Source: Arthrobacter citreus (GTDB lineage: Bacteria > Bacillota > Bacilli > Bacillales > Bacillaceae_G). From it: 64,000 nucleotides of DNA. A program made the position numbers and the translations under genes. The notes below the pieces were generated by a model. That model was not told the DNA's origin. It did not search any database and saw only the letters and a program-made list of their open reading frames with translations. Of this stretch, positions 8,476 to 19,372 are shown one piece after another. Within the stretch, counting starts at the first letter, position 1. Every line of letters begins with the position of its first letter. The DNA lies in assembly GCA_013200995.1 (NCBI GenBank), contig CP053688.1, forward strand, positions 4,898,001 through 4,962,000, read 5' to 3'.

Positions 8476-9033
8476 ATGAACGAAAAAGAGTTTTGGGGTT
8501 TAATTTCAAAAATGCATATTGTTGAAGAACCTTATGAGTGGGTAATAAGTCATTTAGCAAAACAGTCAGATGATGAAATAGCTGGTTTTGAAATTCAGTT
8601 TGAAACCGCGTTTTCTAATGCGTATAATTCAAAGTTACTAGGAGCTGCATGGGTTATTATGGGAGGTTGTTCTGAAGATTCATTTGCTCAATTTAGAGCT
8701 TGGTTAATTGGTCAGGGTGAACAAGTATATAAGAAAACATTAAATGAACCTGATTATTTAGCTGAATATATCTTCCCAATTTATGAAGAAGAGGGACTTA
8801 CTCCAGAATTAGAGGAGATGCTAGATTTGGCATTACAAGCATTTACGATAAAGCGTAAAGGTGATGAGGATTGGGATGATCAGTTGTGGAATGAGTTTAA
8901 TTCACTAATAGAAAGTAATGGTTATCATTACCCAGAACAACAATTAACAATGGATTGGAAGTCGAATGACGAATTAAAAAGTAAGTTTCCAAATTTGTGG
9001 AAACGATTTGGTCAAAAGCCATTAGGACATTAA
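8476..9033 (+). CDS. DUF4240 domain protein
   Basis: A 185-residue soluble protein with the DUF4240 pattern: an N-terminal NEKEFWGLISK helix followed by a segment containing LLGAAWVIMGGCSEDSF. No catalytic function is known for the family. It has no signal peptide or membrane segment. GTGGAGTG precedes the ATG. It stands alone between the tRNA pair and ysoA, with no equivalent that I recall at this place in B. subtilis, so it is probably a lineage-specific insertion. Confidence 0.75.
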   Translation: MNEKEFWGLISKMHIVEEPYEWVISHLAKQSDDEIAGFEIQFETAFSNAYNSKLLGAAWVIMGGCSEDSFAQFRAWLIGQGEQVYKKTLNEPDYLAEYIFPIYEEEGLTPELEEMLDLALQAFTIKRKGDEDWDDQLWNEFNSLIESNGYHYPEQQLTMDWKSNDELKSKFPNLWKRFGQKPLGH

Positions 9034-9193
9034 TATGTGGGTAAAATAGATTCAGTCAGAAAATGGATTGAATAAAGAATTTAAATAGACTGTTAATATA
9101 AGTATCTTTCATATTTTAAATAAAATTAATTCATGATACACTTTTTCATAACTAGATTGTGCAGAGAATAACAAATGTTAGGGGGAGAGTAGC

Positions 9194-10180
9194 ATGGAAG
9201 ACAATATTGTCTTTTTTCCTAAACTAAAGGATCGGATAATAAATCTAGGCAAGAAAGCGTTAGAAGAAAAAGATTTTATTAAAGCGCTAAAGTTATGTGA
9301 TCAACTAAAGGAAATGAATGAGCATAATTCACAAACAGAATTAGCTGCAGTTGCATGCTTATTAGAAGGTAATCGGGCTAAGGAAGCTAGAGAAAGATGC
9401 GAGGAATTAGTTTTCGGTCCATTTGAAAGTGATGAAGCGATTGAAATATACATAAGTATTTTGTTTCAAATAAAAGAATACGAAGAATTACAAAAAAGTA
9501 TAAAAAGACTGCTTACTCAAAATCGTATTGATGAAAATCAAATGGATAAATTTCAAGCGATGCTAACATTGTCTAAAAAAGTAATTTCAGATCGTGAAGG
9601 CGGAAAGATCCAAACGCTTGATTTACATAATTTAGTCGAAAATTCAGAGCCGATTAATAAACAACTGGAACTAATTAATGAATTACGAGCAACGGATTGT
9701 ACGCTTGTTTTAAATCAAATTGGTGATATTTTAAAAAGTTCTAAAGCTAACCCTTTAATTCAAAGTTTTATTTTATTTATATTACAAGAACAATCCATTG
9801 AAAAAGACTTTGAAATCAACAAAGTAAATCAACGAATGACTTGGAATGTAACAATTTCAGTAGATGAACACAACTCTTTTGTAGATGCAATTTTAAAAAA
9901 ATTAAGTGATATATTAGAAAGCGAAAACCCTTCAGCATTTGAATTTGCAAAACAACACTTTCGACATTTTATGACGATCTACTTTCCTTTCGTACCAATG
10001 CCAGCAGAAGTAAACACATGGGCAGCGTGTTTTTATTGCATTGTTCAACAATTTTTTGATTACGATGTAGAAGAAGAAGAAATCAAAGACTTGTTTAATG
10101 TAGAATACTTTCCGGTACAAAGTGCAATTGCTTTAGTGAAGCGATTCGAAGACGAAGGCTATTTTAACATAACGAATTAG
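9194..10180 (+). CDS. ysoA: YsoA, TPR-like repeat protein
   Basis: A 328-residue cytoplasmic protein whose N-terminal half has tetratricopeptide-like helical pairs (for example ALEEKDFIKALKLCDQLKEMN near residues 20-40, split by family spacing). The C-terminal half resembles other Bacillus YsoA proteins in length and acidic character. Position between the ysnB region and tig matches B. subtilis ysoA. GGGGGAGAG precedes the ATG. The molecular role is unknown; TPR folds usually mediate protein contacts. Confidence 0.75.
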   Translation: MEDNIVFFPKLKDRIINLGKKALEEKDFIKALKLCDQLKEMNEHNSQTELAAVACLLEGNRAKEARERCEELVFGPFESDEAIEIYISILFQIKEYEELQKSIKRLLTQNRIDENQMDKFQAMLTLSKKVISDREGGKIQTLDLHNLVENSEPINKQLELINELRATDCTLVLNQIGDILKSSKANPLIQSFILFILQEQSIEKDFEINKVNQRMTWNVTISVDEHNSFVDAILKKLSDILESENPSAFEFAKQHFRHFMTIYFPFVPMPAEVNTWAACFYCIVQQFFDYDVEEEEIKDLFNVEYFPVQSAIALVKRFEDEGYFNITN

Positions 10181-10310
10181 TTAAAGCTTAAATAGGTCTT
10201 TGACTATGAGTTGTAGTATTTTCGATGATACAGTAACCATTGATCTTAAGACTGAGATTAAAAAATCCTAATATTTTTGCTTTAGATTTGAAATATCAAA
10301 ATAGGAAATA

Positions 10311-10338
10311 TTGAAACAAAAAAGTAATGTGTTATAAT
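10311..10338 (+). promoter_or_regulatory. Sigma-A promoter of tig
   Basis: TTGAAA and TATAAT are separated by 16 bases. The tig start codon lies about 125 bases downstream. Confidence 0.75.
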
Positions 10339-10463
10339 AGAATGGTTGTAGCGACTATTTACTTAATTATACCTGCATGATCTTGGGAAATCGGACAGGC
10401 ATGTATAGTACGAAAATACGTAAACACATATATATTTTTAGATAATTTTGGAGGGAACTAACA

Positions 10464-11744
10464 ATGACTGCTAAATGGGAAAAATTAGAAGCTAACGTTG
10501 GTCTATTAACTGTAGAAGTTGAAGCTTCTGAAGTAGATAAAGGTTTAGATGCAGCTTTCAAAAAAGTTGTAAAAACAATGAACGTACCTGGATTCCGTAA
10601 AGGGAAATTACCACGTCCAATGTTCGAACAAAAATTTGGTGTTGAAGCACTTTACAATGATGCTTTAGATGTAATCTTACCAGAAGCTTACAGCAAAGCT
10701 ATTGAAGAAGTTGGTATTGAGCCAGTTGACCGTCCAGAAGTTGACGTTGAGCAAATGGAAAAAGGTAAAACTTTAATCTTTAAAGCAAAAGTTACTGTAA
10801 AACCTGAAGTAAAATTAGGCGAATACAAAGGCTTAGAAGTTGAAGAAATGGATGCAACTGTATCTGAAGAAGACGTACAAGCTGAATTAACTGCATTACA
10901 AGAGAAACAAGCTGAGTTAGTAGTTAAAGAAGATGGTACTGTTGAAAACGGCAATACAGCTGTAATTGATTTCGAAGGTTTCGTTGATGGCGTAGCTTTC
11001 GAAGGTGGTAAAGGTGAAAACTATCCACTAGAAATCGGTTCTGGTTCTTTCATTCCTGGATTTGAAGAAGCTTTAATCGGCGCAAAATCAGGTGTAGAAA
11101 CTGATGTTAATGTAACATTCCCAGAAGAATACCACAGTGCTGAGTTAGCAGGAAAATCTGCTACTTTCAAAGTAACTGTTCATGAAATTAAAGCGAAAGA
11201 ACTTCCTGAGTTAAATGATGAGTTTGCTAAAGACGTAAACGATGAAGTTGAAACTTTAGAAGCTCTTAAAGCTAAAATCAAAGCTGACTTAGAAGAGTCT
11301 AAAAAAGCTCAAGCTGAAGGTAGCTTACGTGATGCTTTAGTTCAAAAAGCGGCTGAAAATGCTGAAGTTGAAATCCCAGAAGTAATGTTCGAAAGCCAAG
11401 TTGACCGTATGGTTAAAGATTTTGAACAACGCATTTCTGGACAAGGATTAAACTTAGAGCTTTACTACCAATTCACTGGTACTAAAGAAGAAGATCTTCG
11501 CACTCAAATGCGTCAAGATGCTGAAGCTCGTGTAAGAATCGACTTAACAATCGATGCAATCATCGAAGCTGAAAAAATTGATGCAACTGAAGAAGAAATG
11601 AACGAAGAATTAGCTCGTTTATCTGCAATGTACAACATTCCTTCTGAGCAATTAGTAACTATGCTTGGTGGAACTGACGCAGTACGTGATGATATCCAAA
11701 TCCGTAAAGCTGTTGAGTTATTAGTAGATAGCAGAAAAAAATAA
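10464..11744 (+). CDS. tig: Trigger factor
   Basis: A 426-residue ribosome-associated chaperone and prolyl isomerase that meets nascent chains at the exit tunnel. The ribosome-docking signature [13 protein letters not shown] lies near residues 43-55. The FKBP-type isomerase domain spans about 163-245 ([20 protein letters not shown], split at family positions, then [13 protein letters not shown]). The C-terminal helical arms fill the rest. AGGGAG precedes the ATG, and a sigma-A promoter and a strong terminator bracket it as a single-gene unit. Codon usage looks that of a highly expressed gene. Confidence 0.97.
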   Translation: MTAKWEKLEANVGLLTVEVEASEVDKGLDAAFKKVVKTMNVPGFRKGKLPRPMFEQKFGVEALYNDALDVILPEAYSKAIEEVGIEPVDRPEVDVEQMEKGKTLIFKAKVTVKPEVKLGEYKGLEVEEMDATVSEEDVQAELTALQEKQAELVVKEDGTVENGNTAVIDFEGFVDGVAFEGGKGENYPLEIGSGSFIPGFEEALIGAKSGVETDVNVTFPEEYHSAELAGKSATFKVTVHEIKAKELPELNDEFAKDVNDEVETLEALKAKIKADLEESKKAQAEGSLRDALVQKAAENAEVEIPEVMFESQVDRMVKDFEQRISGQGLNLELYYQFTGTKEEDLRTQMRQDAEARVRIDLTIDAIIEAEKIDATEEEMNEELARLSAMYNIPSEQLVTMLGGTDAVRDDIQIRKAVELLVDSRKK

Positions 11745-11769
11745 GCGTTATATAAATATATAATGATTC

Positions 11770-11804
11770 AAACAAGGCGCGAAATTTTTCGTGCCTTGTT
11801 TTTA
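11770..11804 (+). terminator. tig terminator
   Basis: AACAAGGCGCGAAA pairs with TTCGTGCCTTGTT (one G-U pair), followed by TTTTT. Confidence 0.9.
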
Positions 11805-12098
11805 AATAAAATGAAATATTTGGTAATATGAACTGTTTCCTTTAAAATACACATATACATATGTTAGAATCTGTTATACAGATTTTTAAAATTTTTTGTG
11901 GCTATACTAAAAATAATTCTTTAAAAGAAGGATTATCTACTTTACATTAGAATATATATATTCTAAAAATTTAAATAATTTTAGAGCAGTAAATAATTGC
12001 ATTGTTTATTTTGTGTGCTATCATATAGCTACAAGATACATATTTTTTGGATTACATACATATTGAGTGGTTTTAGAAATTTTAGAGGGAGTGAACAT
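11805..12098. other. AT-rich interval before clpX
   Basis: No gene is supported here. A TATACT hexamer at 11903-11908 is a possible clpX -10 box, but no good -35 lies 17 bases upstream. The long open frame that runs into clpX from 11997 has no ribosome-binding site and no ClpX-like sequence before 12099. Confidence 0.5.
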
Positions 12099-13376
12099 AT
12101 GTTCAAGTTTAATGAAGAAAAAGGACAGCTAAAATGTTCGTTCTGTGGAAAGTCACAGTCTCAGGTTAGAAAATTAGTTGCTGGACCTGGTGTTTATATT
12201 TGTGACGAGTGTATTGAGCTTTGTACTGAAATTGTTCAAGAAGAATTAGCAAAAGAAGAAGAAGTAGAGTTTAAAGATGTTCCAAAACCGAAAGAAATTT
12301 GTGAAATTCTTGATGAATACGTAATCGGCCAGGACAATGCCAAAAAAGCGTTATCTGTAGCTGTGTACAATCATTACAAACGTATTAATTCAAACAGCAA
12401 AATCGATGAGGTTGAACTATCAAAAAGTAATATTGCGATGATTGGGCCAACTGGTAGTGGTAAAACATTATTAGCTCAAACTTTAGCGCGTATTTTAAAT
12501 GTACCATTTGCGATTGCTGATGCAACTTCATTAACAGAAGCGGGATATGTTGGGGAAGATGTTGAAAACATTCTCCTTAAATTAATCCAAGCAGCTGATT
12601 ATGATGTTGAACGAGCTGAAAAAGGTATTATTTATATCGATGAAATTGATAAAGTTGCACGTAAGTCTGAAAATCCTTCAATTACACGTGACGTGTCAGG
12701 TGAAGGTGTTCAGCAAGCACTTTTAAAAATTCTTGAAGGAACTGTTGCAAGCGTACCTCCACAAGGTGGTCGTAAGCATCCACATCAAGAATTCATTCAA
12801 ATTGACACAACAAATATCTTATTTATTTGTGGTGGAGCATTTGATGGAATTGAACAGATCATCAAACGTCGTTTAGGTAAAAAGGTAATTGGTTTTAGTG
12901 GCGATTCTGAAAAGAGCGATTTAAGCTCAAAAGAAATCTTAAACCACGTATTACCAGAAGACTTATTACGTTTTGGGTTAATCCCTGAATTTATTGGTCG
13001 TTTACCAGTTTTAGCTAATTTAGAGCAACTTGATGAAGCATCATTGGTTGAAATTTTAACGAAACCAAAAAATGCTTTAATTAAGCAATACCAAAAATTA
13101 CTAGAACTAGACCAAGTTGATCTTGAGTTTGAGGAAAACGCTCTTACTGAAATTGCTAAAAAGGCAATTGAGCGTAAAACTGGGGCTCGTGGACTACGTT
13201 CTATTATTGAAGGTATTATGTTAGATATTATGTTTGAATTACCTTCTCGTGAAGATATTCAAAAATGTATTATCTCTGCAGAAACTGTTAAATCTGGTGC
13301 AGCTCCAAAGCTTGTATTAGAAGATGGAACAGAGTTAGATTTAAAAAATAAAGAAAAGAAAAATAAATTAGCGTAA
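12099..13376 (+). CDS. clpX: ClpX, unfoldase subunit of ClpXP
   Basis: A 425-residue AAA+ ATPase that unfolds substrates and feeds them to ClpP. The N-terminal zinc-binding domain has cysteines at 13, 16, 35 and 38. Walker A GPTGSGKT, pore loop GYVGEDVE, Walker [12 protein letters not shown], and the ClpP-docking IGF loop (KKVIGFSGD) are intact. The open frame extends 34 codons upstream, but the ATG at 12099 has GAGGGAGTG just upstream and matches the family start MFKFNEE. A terminator follows directly. Confidence 0.97.
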   Translation: MFKFNEEKGQLKCSFCGKSQSQVRKLVAGPGVYICDECIELCTEIVQEELAKEEEVEFKDVPKPKEICEILDEYVIGQDNAKKALSVAVYNHYKRINSNSKIDEVELSKSNIAMIGPTGSGKTLLAQTLARILNVPFAIADATSLTEAGYVGEDVENILLKLIQAADYDVERAEKGIIYIDEIDKVARKSENPSITRDVSGEGVQQALLKILEGTVASVPPQGGRKHPHQEFIQIDTTNILFICGGAFDGIEQIIKRRLGKKVIGFSGDSEKSDLSSKEILNHVLPEDLLRFGLIPEFIGRLPVLANLEQLDEASLVEILTKPKNALIKQYQKLLELDQVDLEFEENALTEIAKKAIERKTGARGLRSIIEGIMLDIMFELPSREDIQKCIISAETVKSGAAPKLVLEDGTELDLKNKEKKNKLA

Positions 13377-13379
13377 ATG

Positions 13380-13413
13380 AAAAAGCCAAATGCACTTTTG
13401 CATTTGGTTTTTT
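13380..13413 (+). terminator. clpX terminator
   Basis: CCAAATGCA and TGCATTTGG pair perfectly around CTTT, followed by TTTTTT. Confidence 0.9.
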
Positions 13414-13522
13414 ATTTTGGAGTTATGTAAAAATATTGACTCTCCTAAAGAGTATTGAGTAACCTTTCGCGTTGTAGTGTCTTTAAAACATTAGACTAAA
13501 GATAAGTTAATTTTAAATTATG

Positions 13523-13552
13523 GTTTATCCTTCCATTTCACGGGCGATACTA
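13523..13552 (+). promoter_or_regulatory. Sigma-F-type promoter of lonB
   Basis: GTTTA is followed after 15 bases by GGCGATACTA. The second element is a full match to the sigma-F -10 consensus GGnnAnAHTR, and the first differs at one position from GYATA. lonB is a forespore sigma-F gene in B. subtilis. Confidence 0.75.
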
Positions 13553-13585
13553 AAAGTAATTTCTACTTCAGTGGAGGGGTAAAAA

Positions 13586-15283
13586 ATGAGTTTTACAACA
13601 ATTATATTATTAGCTCAACTTGCATTAGGTACAATCGTTGCATTGTATTTTATTCATTTATTAAAAGGTCAACGGACAACAAAAGTTTCAATCGACAGAG
13701 AATCAAAAAAAGAAATGGAACAATTACGTAAGTTAAAATCAATATCTTTAACTGTACCATTAGCAGAAAGAGTTAGACCGAGTTCTTTTGATGATATTGT
13801 TGGCCAAGAGGATGGAATTAAGGCTTTAAAAGCTTCATTATGCAGTGCAAATCCTCAACATGTAATCATTTATGGACCACCTGGTATAGGGAAAACGGCA
13901 GCAGCTAGACTTGTATTAGAGGAAGCTAAAAAGAGTCCGAATACTCCATTTAAACCAGATGCAGTCTTTATAGAATTAGACGCAACAACAGCTCGTTTTG
14001 ATGAAAGAGGGATTGCTGATCCTTTAATTGGTTCAGTACATGATCCGATTTATCAAGGTGCAGGTGCAATGGGGCAAGCAGGAGTTCCGCAGCCTAAAAA
14101 AGGTGCTGTAACGGATGCGCATGGAGGTATTTTATTTATAGATGAGATTGGGGAGCTTCATCCAATTCAAATGAATAAAATGCTAAAAGTTCTTGAAGAC
14201 CGTAAAGTTAAATTTGAAAGTGCTTACTATCAAGAAGAAAATCCTTCGATTCCAGCACATATTCATGAAATTTTTAAACATGGTTTACCGGCGGATTTCA
14301 GATTAGTTGGTGCTACTACAAGATCACCTGATGAAATACCTCCAGCAATACGTTCACGTTGTTTAGAAATATTTTTCAGAGAGTTAGAACAGGATGAAAT
14401 TCAAGCTGTTGCTAAACGCTCAGCAGAAAAAATTGAAATAAGTATTTCAGAAAAAGCTCTAGAATTAGTTGGTACATATGCTAAAAATGGTCGAGAAGCT
14501 ATTAATCTAATCCAATTAGCAGGTGGAATGGTTTTAACTTCTGGAAGAAAAGAATTAATAGAGGATGATATTCAGTGGGTAGTTTCTGTAAGTAGATTAT
14601 CACCTAGATTAGTAAACAAAATTCCGGAAGCTCCAACAGTTGGTTTAGTAAACGGTTTAGCGGTTTATGGAGCAAATATTGGTGCTTTATTACCAATAGA
14701 AGTAAGTGCAATGAAGGCAAAAGAAATTGGTAAAGGCTCAATTACGATAACTGGAATTGTTGAAGAAGAAAGCTTAGGTAATCAATCTAAATCAATTCGT
14801 AGAAAAAGTATGGCAAAAGGCTCTTTAGAAAATGTTACAACAATTTTACGTAAAATTGGTGTACCGATCGATGATTATACAATTCACATCAATTTTCCAA
14901 GCGGTGCTCTAATTGATGGACCATCTGCAGGGATTGCGATGGTAGTCGGCATATTTTCAGCAGTTAATAATGTTCCAGTATTAAATACGATTGCTTTGAC
15001 TGGAGAAATGAGTATACAAGGTGATGTGAAACCTGTTGGTGGCGTTCCAGAAAAAGTTAAGGCGGCTATTAAAGCAGGAGCTACAAAAATTATTGTTCCT
15101 AAAGAGAACGATCAAGCTTCATTACATCAATTTAAAGATGTAGAAATTTTAGCTGTTGATCGCATCGAAAAAGTTCTTCATGAGGTCTTTAAAGATAATT
15201 GGAAATTTGATATACCAACTCAAACTAAAAATGACTTCCAGCAATTAACATTGTTTGAAGAGAATCAATCGCAATCTATGTAG
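13586..15283 (+). CDS. lonB: LonB, forespore ATP-dependent protease
   Basis: A 565-residue membrane-anchored Lon-type protease active in the forespore. One N-terminal hydrophobic segment (residues 5-22) anchors it. The AAA+ domain follows with Walker A GPPGIGKTA near residue 95 and Walker B ILFIDEIGELH. The C-terminal Lon protease domain carries the catalytic serine in DGPSAGIAMV and the lysine in GGVPEKVKAAIKAG. It lacks the large N-terminal domain of LonA, as expected. A sigma-F-type promoter and GTGGAGGGG ribosome-binding site precede it. It lies between clpX and lonA as in B. subtilis. Confidence 0.95.
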   Translation: MSFTTIILLAQLALGTIVALYFIHLLKGQRTTKVSIDRESKKEMEQLRKLKSISLTVPLAERVRPSSFDDIVGQEDGIKALKASLCSANPQHVIIYGPPGIGKTAAARLVLEEAKKSPNTPFKPDAVFIELDATTARFDERGIADPLIGSVHDPIYQGAGAMGQAGVPQPKKGAVTDAHGGILFIDEIGELHPIQMNKMLKVLEDRKVKFESAYYQEENPSIPAHIHEIFKHGLPADFRLVGATTRSPDEIPPAIRSRCLEIFFRELEQDEIQAVAKRSAEKIEISISEKALELVGTYAKNGREAINLIQLAGGMVLTSGRKELIEDDIQWVVSVSRLSPRLVNKIPEAPTVGLVNGLAVYGANIGALLPIEVSAMKAKEIGKGSITITGIVEEESLGNQSKSIRRKSMAKGSLENVTTILRKIGVPIDDYTIHINFPSGALIDGPSAGIAMVVGIFSAVNNVPVLNTIALTGEMSIQGDVKPVGGVPEKVKAAIKAGATKIIVPKENDQASLHQFKDVEILAVDRIEKVLHEVFKDNWKFDIPTQTKNDFQQLTLFEENQSQSM

Positions 15284-15572
15284 ATAAAAATAAGTGTTCG
15301 AATCATTTCATTTTGAATAAATAAAGAATACAAACTCTTTTTGCATTCTTTTTATCAATGAAGTGGTGCGAGCACTTTTTATTTGGTTTTCACTCGTTTT
15401 TTTAGTTAAGAGAAGATAATCGTTATGAAATCATATTAATAGGTTGTGTTCCTAGGCCGATATTGATTGTTTATTTCTTTTCCACATTTCTTTTAATGCA
15501 TATCATTGTAAATGATATGAGTGTTAAGGTAAAATAACTAGATAGAATGAAAAACTTGGAGGTGTAACGTAA

Positions 15573-17897
15573 ATGAATGTTACAAAAGAAAAAGTTGTAC
15601 CCCTCCTACCTTTAAGAGGAATTAGTGTATTTCCTGCCACTATTGCACATCTAGATGTAGGAAGAATGAAGTCGATTAAAGCAATACAAGAAGCTGATGA
15701 GTTAGATCATTTAATTTTTGTTGTTACTCAAATAGATGCAGATACTGAAAATCCAATGATCGACGAATTGTACCAATTTGGAACACTAGCTAAATTAACG
15801 CAAAAAATTACGCTTCCAAATGGCACGGTTCGAATTACAGTCGAAGGATTACACAGAGGAAAGATTAAATCAATTATTGATCAAAATGATTTCTTAACTG
15901 CGAAGGTAGAAGAATACCCAGATGTAGAAGATGAATCTAAAGAGTTACGTGCTTTAATGAGAACTTTATTGCAGCATTTTAAACAATATAGCAAATTATC
16001 TAAGCGAATTTTGCCTGAGACAATCGCTTCTATTGTTAAACAAGAGCGCCCGGGTAATCTTGCGGATGCAATGATTGATTCAATTCCATTAAGAGAAGAA
16101 GAAAAACAAAAAATATTAGCAACAATTGACGTTACCGAAAGAATACATATTATCTTAAATTTCCTTCAGGATGAAAAGGAATTATTAAAGCTTGAAGAGA
16201 AAATTGGTCTTCAAGTAAAGAAAAATATTGATAAAACACAAAAAGAATATTTTTTAAGAGAGCAATTAAAAGTTATTCAACGTGAACTAGGCGATCGTGA
16301 AGGTAAAACTGAAGAAGTTGATAAGTTTTTAACGAAAATTGAAGAAGCAAATATGCCTGAAGAAACAAAAGAAGTTGTCTTAAAAGAATTAGCTAGATAT
16401 GAAAAATTACCTCCAAATGCTGCAGAAGCAGGAGTAGTTCGTACATATTTAGAATGGATGGTAGCTATACCATGGTCTAAACAAACAGAGGACACACTAG
16501 ATATCCATCGTTCAGAAAAGATACTAAATAACGAGCACGAAGGTCTTGATAAAGTTAAAGAGCGAATATTGGAGTATTTAGCTGTACAACAACTTACAAA
16601 TTCATTACGTGGCCCAATTTTATGTTTAGCTGGACCTCCAGGGGTTGGTAAAACTTCTTTAGCTAAATCAATTGCAAACGCATTGTCTAGAAATTTTGTA
16701 CGCGTTTCACTTGGTGGCGTTAGAGATGAATCAGAAGTAAGAGGACATAGAAGAACGTATATCGGGGCAATGCCAGGTCGCATTATTCAAGGGATGAAGA
16801 AAGCTGGGACAAAAAATCCTGTATTCTTACTTGATGAAATTGATAAAATGTCTAGTGACTTTAGAGGTGATCCATCTTCAGCGATGCTAGAAGTACTTGA
16901 CCCAGAACAAAATAATACTTTTAGTGATCACTATATTGAAGAGCCATTTGATTTGTCTCAAGTTTTATTTGTTGCAACTGCAAATGATTTATCAACTATT
17001 CCAGGGCCATTAAGAGATCGAATGGAAATTATTACTTTATCTGGTTATACTGAGCTTGAAAAAGTTAATATTGCCAAAAAGCACTTATTCCCTAAAAAAT
17101 TAGCCGAGCATGGCCTAAATAAATCAACTGTTCAAATTCGCGAAAGTGCATTGAGCTCAATTATTCGCCATTATACGCGTGAAGCAGGAGTAAGGTCTTT
17201 AGAACGAGTTCTTGCAACATTATGTAGAAAAGCTGCTAAATTGATTGTTTCAAATGAAAGACAAAAAATAATTTTTACTGACAAGAATATTGAAGAATTC
17301 TTAGGTAAGAAAACATTCTCATACGGTCAAATGGAAAGTGAAGATCAAATCGGTGTAGCTACAGGTCTAGCGTATACTGCATTTGGTGGAGACACACTTT
17401 CTATTGAAGTATCACTATATCCTGGAAAGGGTAAGCTAACCTTAACTGGTAAGCTAGGGGATGTAATGAAAGAGTCAGCACAGGCTGCGTTTAGTTATAT
17501 TCGCTCTAAAGCTGAAGAACTAAATATTGAACAAAATTTCCATGAGAAATATGATATCCATATCCATGTTCCAGAAGGTGCTGTACCAAAAGACGGTCCT
17601 TCAGCAGGTATTACGATGGCAACTGCATTGATTTCAGCATTAACAAATAAACCAATCCGAAAAGAAGTAGGGATGACGGGAGAAATCACATTACGTGGTC
17701 GCGTATTACCAATCGGTGGATTAAAAGAAAAAATGCTTAGTGCGCATCGTGCAGGGTTAACGACAGTAATCATACCAAAAGAAAATGAAAAAGATTTAGA
17801 AGATGTGCCGCCAATGGTGAAAGAAGGTTTAACAGTTATACCTGTTTCCCATTTAGATGAAGTGCTGGCACATGCAATAGTAGGAGTGAAAAAATGA
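15573..17897 (+). CDS. lonA: LonA, ATP-dependent protease
   Basis: A 774-residue hexameric cytosolic protease that degrades misfolded and regulatory proteins. The N-terminal Lon substrate-binding domain ([14 protein letters not shown]) covers about residues 8-200. The AAA+ domain has Walker [10 protein letters not shown] near residue 353 and Walker [12 protein letters not shown]. The protease domain has the catalytic serine in [10 protein letters not shown] and lysine in [21 protein letters not shown] precedes the ATG. The end overlaps engB by four bases (ATGA), so the two are translationally coupled. Confidence 0.97.
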   Translation: MNVTKEKVVPLLPLRGISVFPATIAHLDVGRMKSIKAIQEADELDHLIFVVTQIDADTENPMIDELYQFGTLAKLTQKITLPNGTVRITVEGLHRGKIKSIIDQNDFLTAKVEEYPDVEDESKELRALMRTLLQHFKQYSKLSKRILPETIASIVKQERPGNLADAMIDSIPLREEEKQKILATIDVTERIHIILNFLQDEKELLKLEEKIGLQVKKNIDKTQKEYFLREQLKVIQRELGDREGKTEEVDKFLTKIEEANMPEETKEVVLKELARYEKLPPNAAEAGVVRTYLEWMVAIPWSKQTEDTLDIHRSEKILNNEHEGLDKVKERILEYLAVQQLTNSLRGPILCLAGPPGVGKTSLAKSIANALSRNFVRVSLGGVRDESEVRGHRRTYIGAMPGRIIQGMKKAGTKNPVFLLDEIDKMSSDFRGDPSSAMLEVLDPEQNNTFSDHYIEEPFDLSQVLFVATANDLSTIPGPLRDRMEIITLSGYTELEKVNIAKKHLFPKKLAEHGLNKSTVQIRESALSSIIRHYTREAGVRSLERVLATLCRKAAKLIVSNERQKIIFTDKNIEEFLGKKTFSYGQMESEDQIGVATGLAYTAFGGDTLSIEVSLYPGKGKLTLTGKLGDVMKESAQAAFSYIRSKAEELNIEQNFHEKYDIHIHVPEGAVPKDGPSAGITMATALISALTNKPIRKEVGMTGEITLRGRVLPIGGLKEKMLSAHRAGLTTVIIPKENEKDLEDVPPMVKEGLTVIPVSHLDEVLAHAIVGVKK

Positions 17898-18478
17898 AAG
17901 TAACAACAGCGGATATTGTCATTAGTGCAGTTCGACCAAATCAATATCCAGATACTCAATTTCCCGAAATCGCTTTAGCAGGTCGTTCAAATGTTGGGAA
18001 ATCTTCGTTTATAAATAAAATGTTAAATCGTAAAGCATTAGCTCGTACATCATCAAAGCCAGGAAAAACGCAAACATTAAATTTCTTCTTAATTAATGAA
18101 CAGCTTTTTTACGTTGACGTTCCAGGTTATGGTTATGCTAAAGTTTCTAAAAAGGAACGAGAAGCATGGGGCAAAATGATTGAAACATATATTACAACTC
18201 GTGAACAATTAAGAGCTGTAATTTTATTAGTAGATTTACGTCATTCACCAACCCAAGATGATGTAATGATGTATAATTTCTTAAAGCATTACGGTATTCC
18301 AGTAATTGTTGTAGCAACAAAAGCAGATAAAATCCCTAAGGGTAAATGGGAGAAACATGCGAAAGTTGTACGTGAAACGTTACAGATTGAAGAAGGGGAT
18401 GAATTAATTTTATTCTCATCTGAAATTGGTCTTGGTAAAGAAAAAGCATGGTCTGCAATAGAGCGTGCGTGTAAATAA
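17894..18478 (+). CDS. engB: EngB/YsxC, ribosome biogenesis GTPase
   Basis: A 194-residue essential GTPase that helps assemble the 50S subunit. G motifs are complete: G1 GRSNVGKSS (near residue 31), G2 threonine in SKPGKTQT, G3 DVPGYGYA, G4 TKADK and G5 FSSE. It overlaps the lonA stop and ends at a strong terminator, closing the lonA-engB unit. Same order as B. subtilis lonA-ysxC. Confidence 0.96.
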   Translation: MKVTTADIVISAVRPNQYPDTQFPEIALAGRSNVGKSSFINKMLNRKALARTSSKPGKTQTLNFFLINEQLFYVDVPGYGYAKVSKKEREAWGKMIETYITTREQLRAVILLVDLRHSPTQDDVMMYNFLKHYGIPVIVVATKADKIPKGKWEKHAKVVRETLQIEEGDELILFSSEIGLGKEKAWSAIERACK

Positions 18479-18480
18479 AA

Positions 18481-18518
18481 AATGCTGGTGGCTAAATTGC
18501 CACCAGCATTTTTTTTAT
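18481..18518 (+). terminator. lonA-engB terminator
   Basis: AATGCTGGTGGC and GCCACCAGCATT pair perfectly around TAAATT, followed by eight T. Confidence 0.95.
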
Positions 18519-18672
18519 TATGTAAAAAAGATGATAAATTTTTTTAGTAATATGTATAGTTATTGAACCGAATGAAACAATTAGAATAGATAAAATTAAT
18601 ATGGAAATATAATTAAAAAATAAAAATTTTCTCCAAAACGTAAGGAAGTATAACAAGGACACTCTTAGCATC

Positions 18673-19155
18673 TTATTTTTTAGAGAATAAAAGATATAAT
18701 CCGACTACTGCAATAAAAATTGGCCAGTATTGTTGAAAATAAGAAACTTGTGACTGAATTGAACTAAGCATTGATGAAAGCTTATCATTAAAAAGGAAAA
18801 ATAAAGACATAATAAATAATAGTAAACCAGGTAATAGGTCACCTTTGCCTTTTTGGGATTGCAATAACATACCTAACGAGATGATGAGTGTAAGAATGGA
18901 CCAATGGTTAGGCCAACTTTGAAAATGTTCAATTGCATAAAAATGAATTCCAAAACCAAGAACTACAACCCCTGGGAATACATATTGGAATTCACGTCCT
19001 TTAAAGGCTTGAACTAGAAGTGCAATACCTGTTATGACGATCGGTGTAGTCCAATAAGTAAAAAAATGTAGAGCAGGGACTTTCCATTTTGAAATAAGAT
19101 AATAAATGCCAAAGCCAATTAATAGGATTCCAATAAATAATCGATTTTTTTTCAT
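18673..19155 (-). CDS. YsxD-like membrane protein (LiaI/LiaF-like region)
   Basis: A 160-residue integral membrane protein with about six hydrophobic segments and short charged loops, resembling the LiaI-LiaF-like transmembrane region. The paired pattern near the N-terminus (RLFIGILLIGFGIYYL) recurs at the C-terminus (YWPIFIAVVGLYLLF). It sits between engB and hemA on the opposite strand, the place where B. subtilis carries ysxD, but orthology is a positional guess. GGGAG lies upstream of the ATG. Function is unknown; relatives are linked to envelope-stress sensing. Confidence 0.65.
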   Translation of the reverse strand: MKKNRLFIGILLIGFGIYYLISKWKVPALHFFTYWTTPIVITGIALLVQAFKGREFQYVFPGVVVLGFGIHFYAIEHFQSWPNHWSILTLIISLGMLLQSQKGKGDLLPGLLLFIMSLFFLFNDKLSSMLSSIQSQVSYFQQYWPIFIAVVGLYLLFSKK

Positions 19156-19372
19156 AGCAACTCCCGTTTAACATTATTTGTAATCACTTTTATTTAAAAA
19201 TTATTGTATAATAAACTTTGGATATAGTTCATATTATAATTCGGATTAAAAATTCTACAAATTATTACATTTATGATAGCATATTGAAGTGGAACATAGT
19301 TATGATATTTTGCTAAGTAAATATAGATATAAAACATCGTTTGTACAAGTTTTTTTTAGGGGGGCTTTAGGG

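Noticed and set aside
11997-12098. N-terminal extension of ClpX
   Set aside because: The 34 extra codons lack a ribosome-binding site, and the ATG at 12099 has one and matches the family start.
15323-15357. Terminator after lonB
   Set aside because: AAAGAAT/ATTCTTT arms are short and the loop is long, so the call is too weak to list.
16277-16783. 168-codon minus-strand open frame inside lonA
   Set aside because: It is a shadow of lonA, which has complete Lon motifs on the plus strand.
19180-19260. PerR box upstream of hemA
   Set aside because: The hem operon is PerR-controlled in B. subtilis, but the best candidate (TTATAATTCGGATTA) matches only about 11 of 15 positions in very AT-rich DNA.
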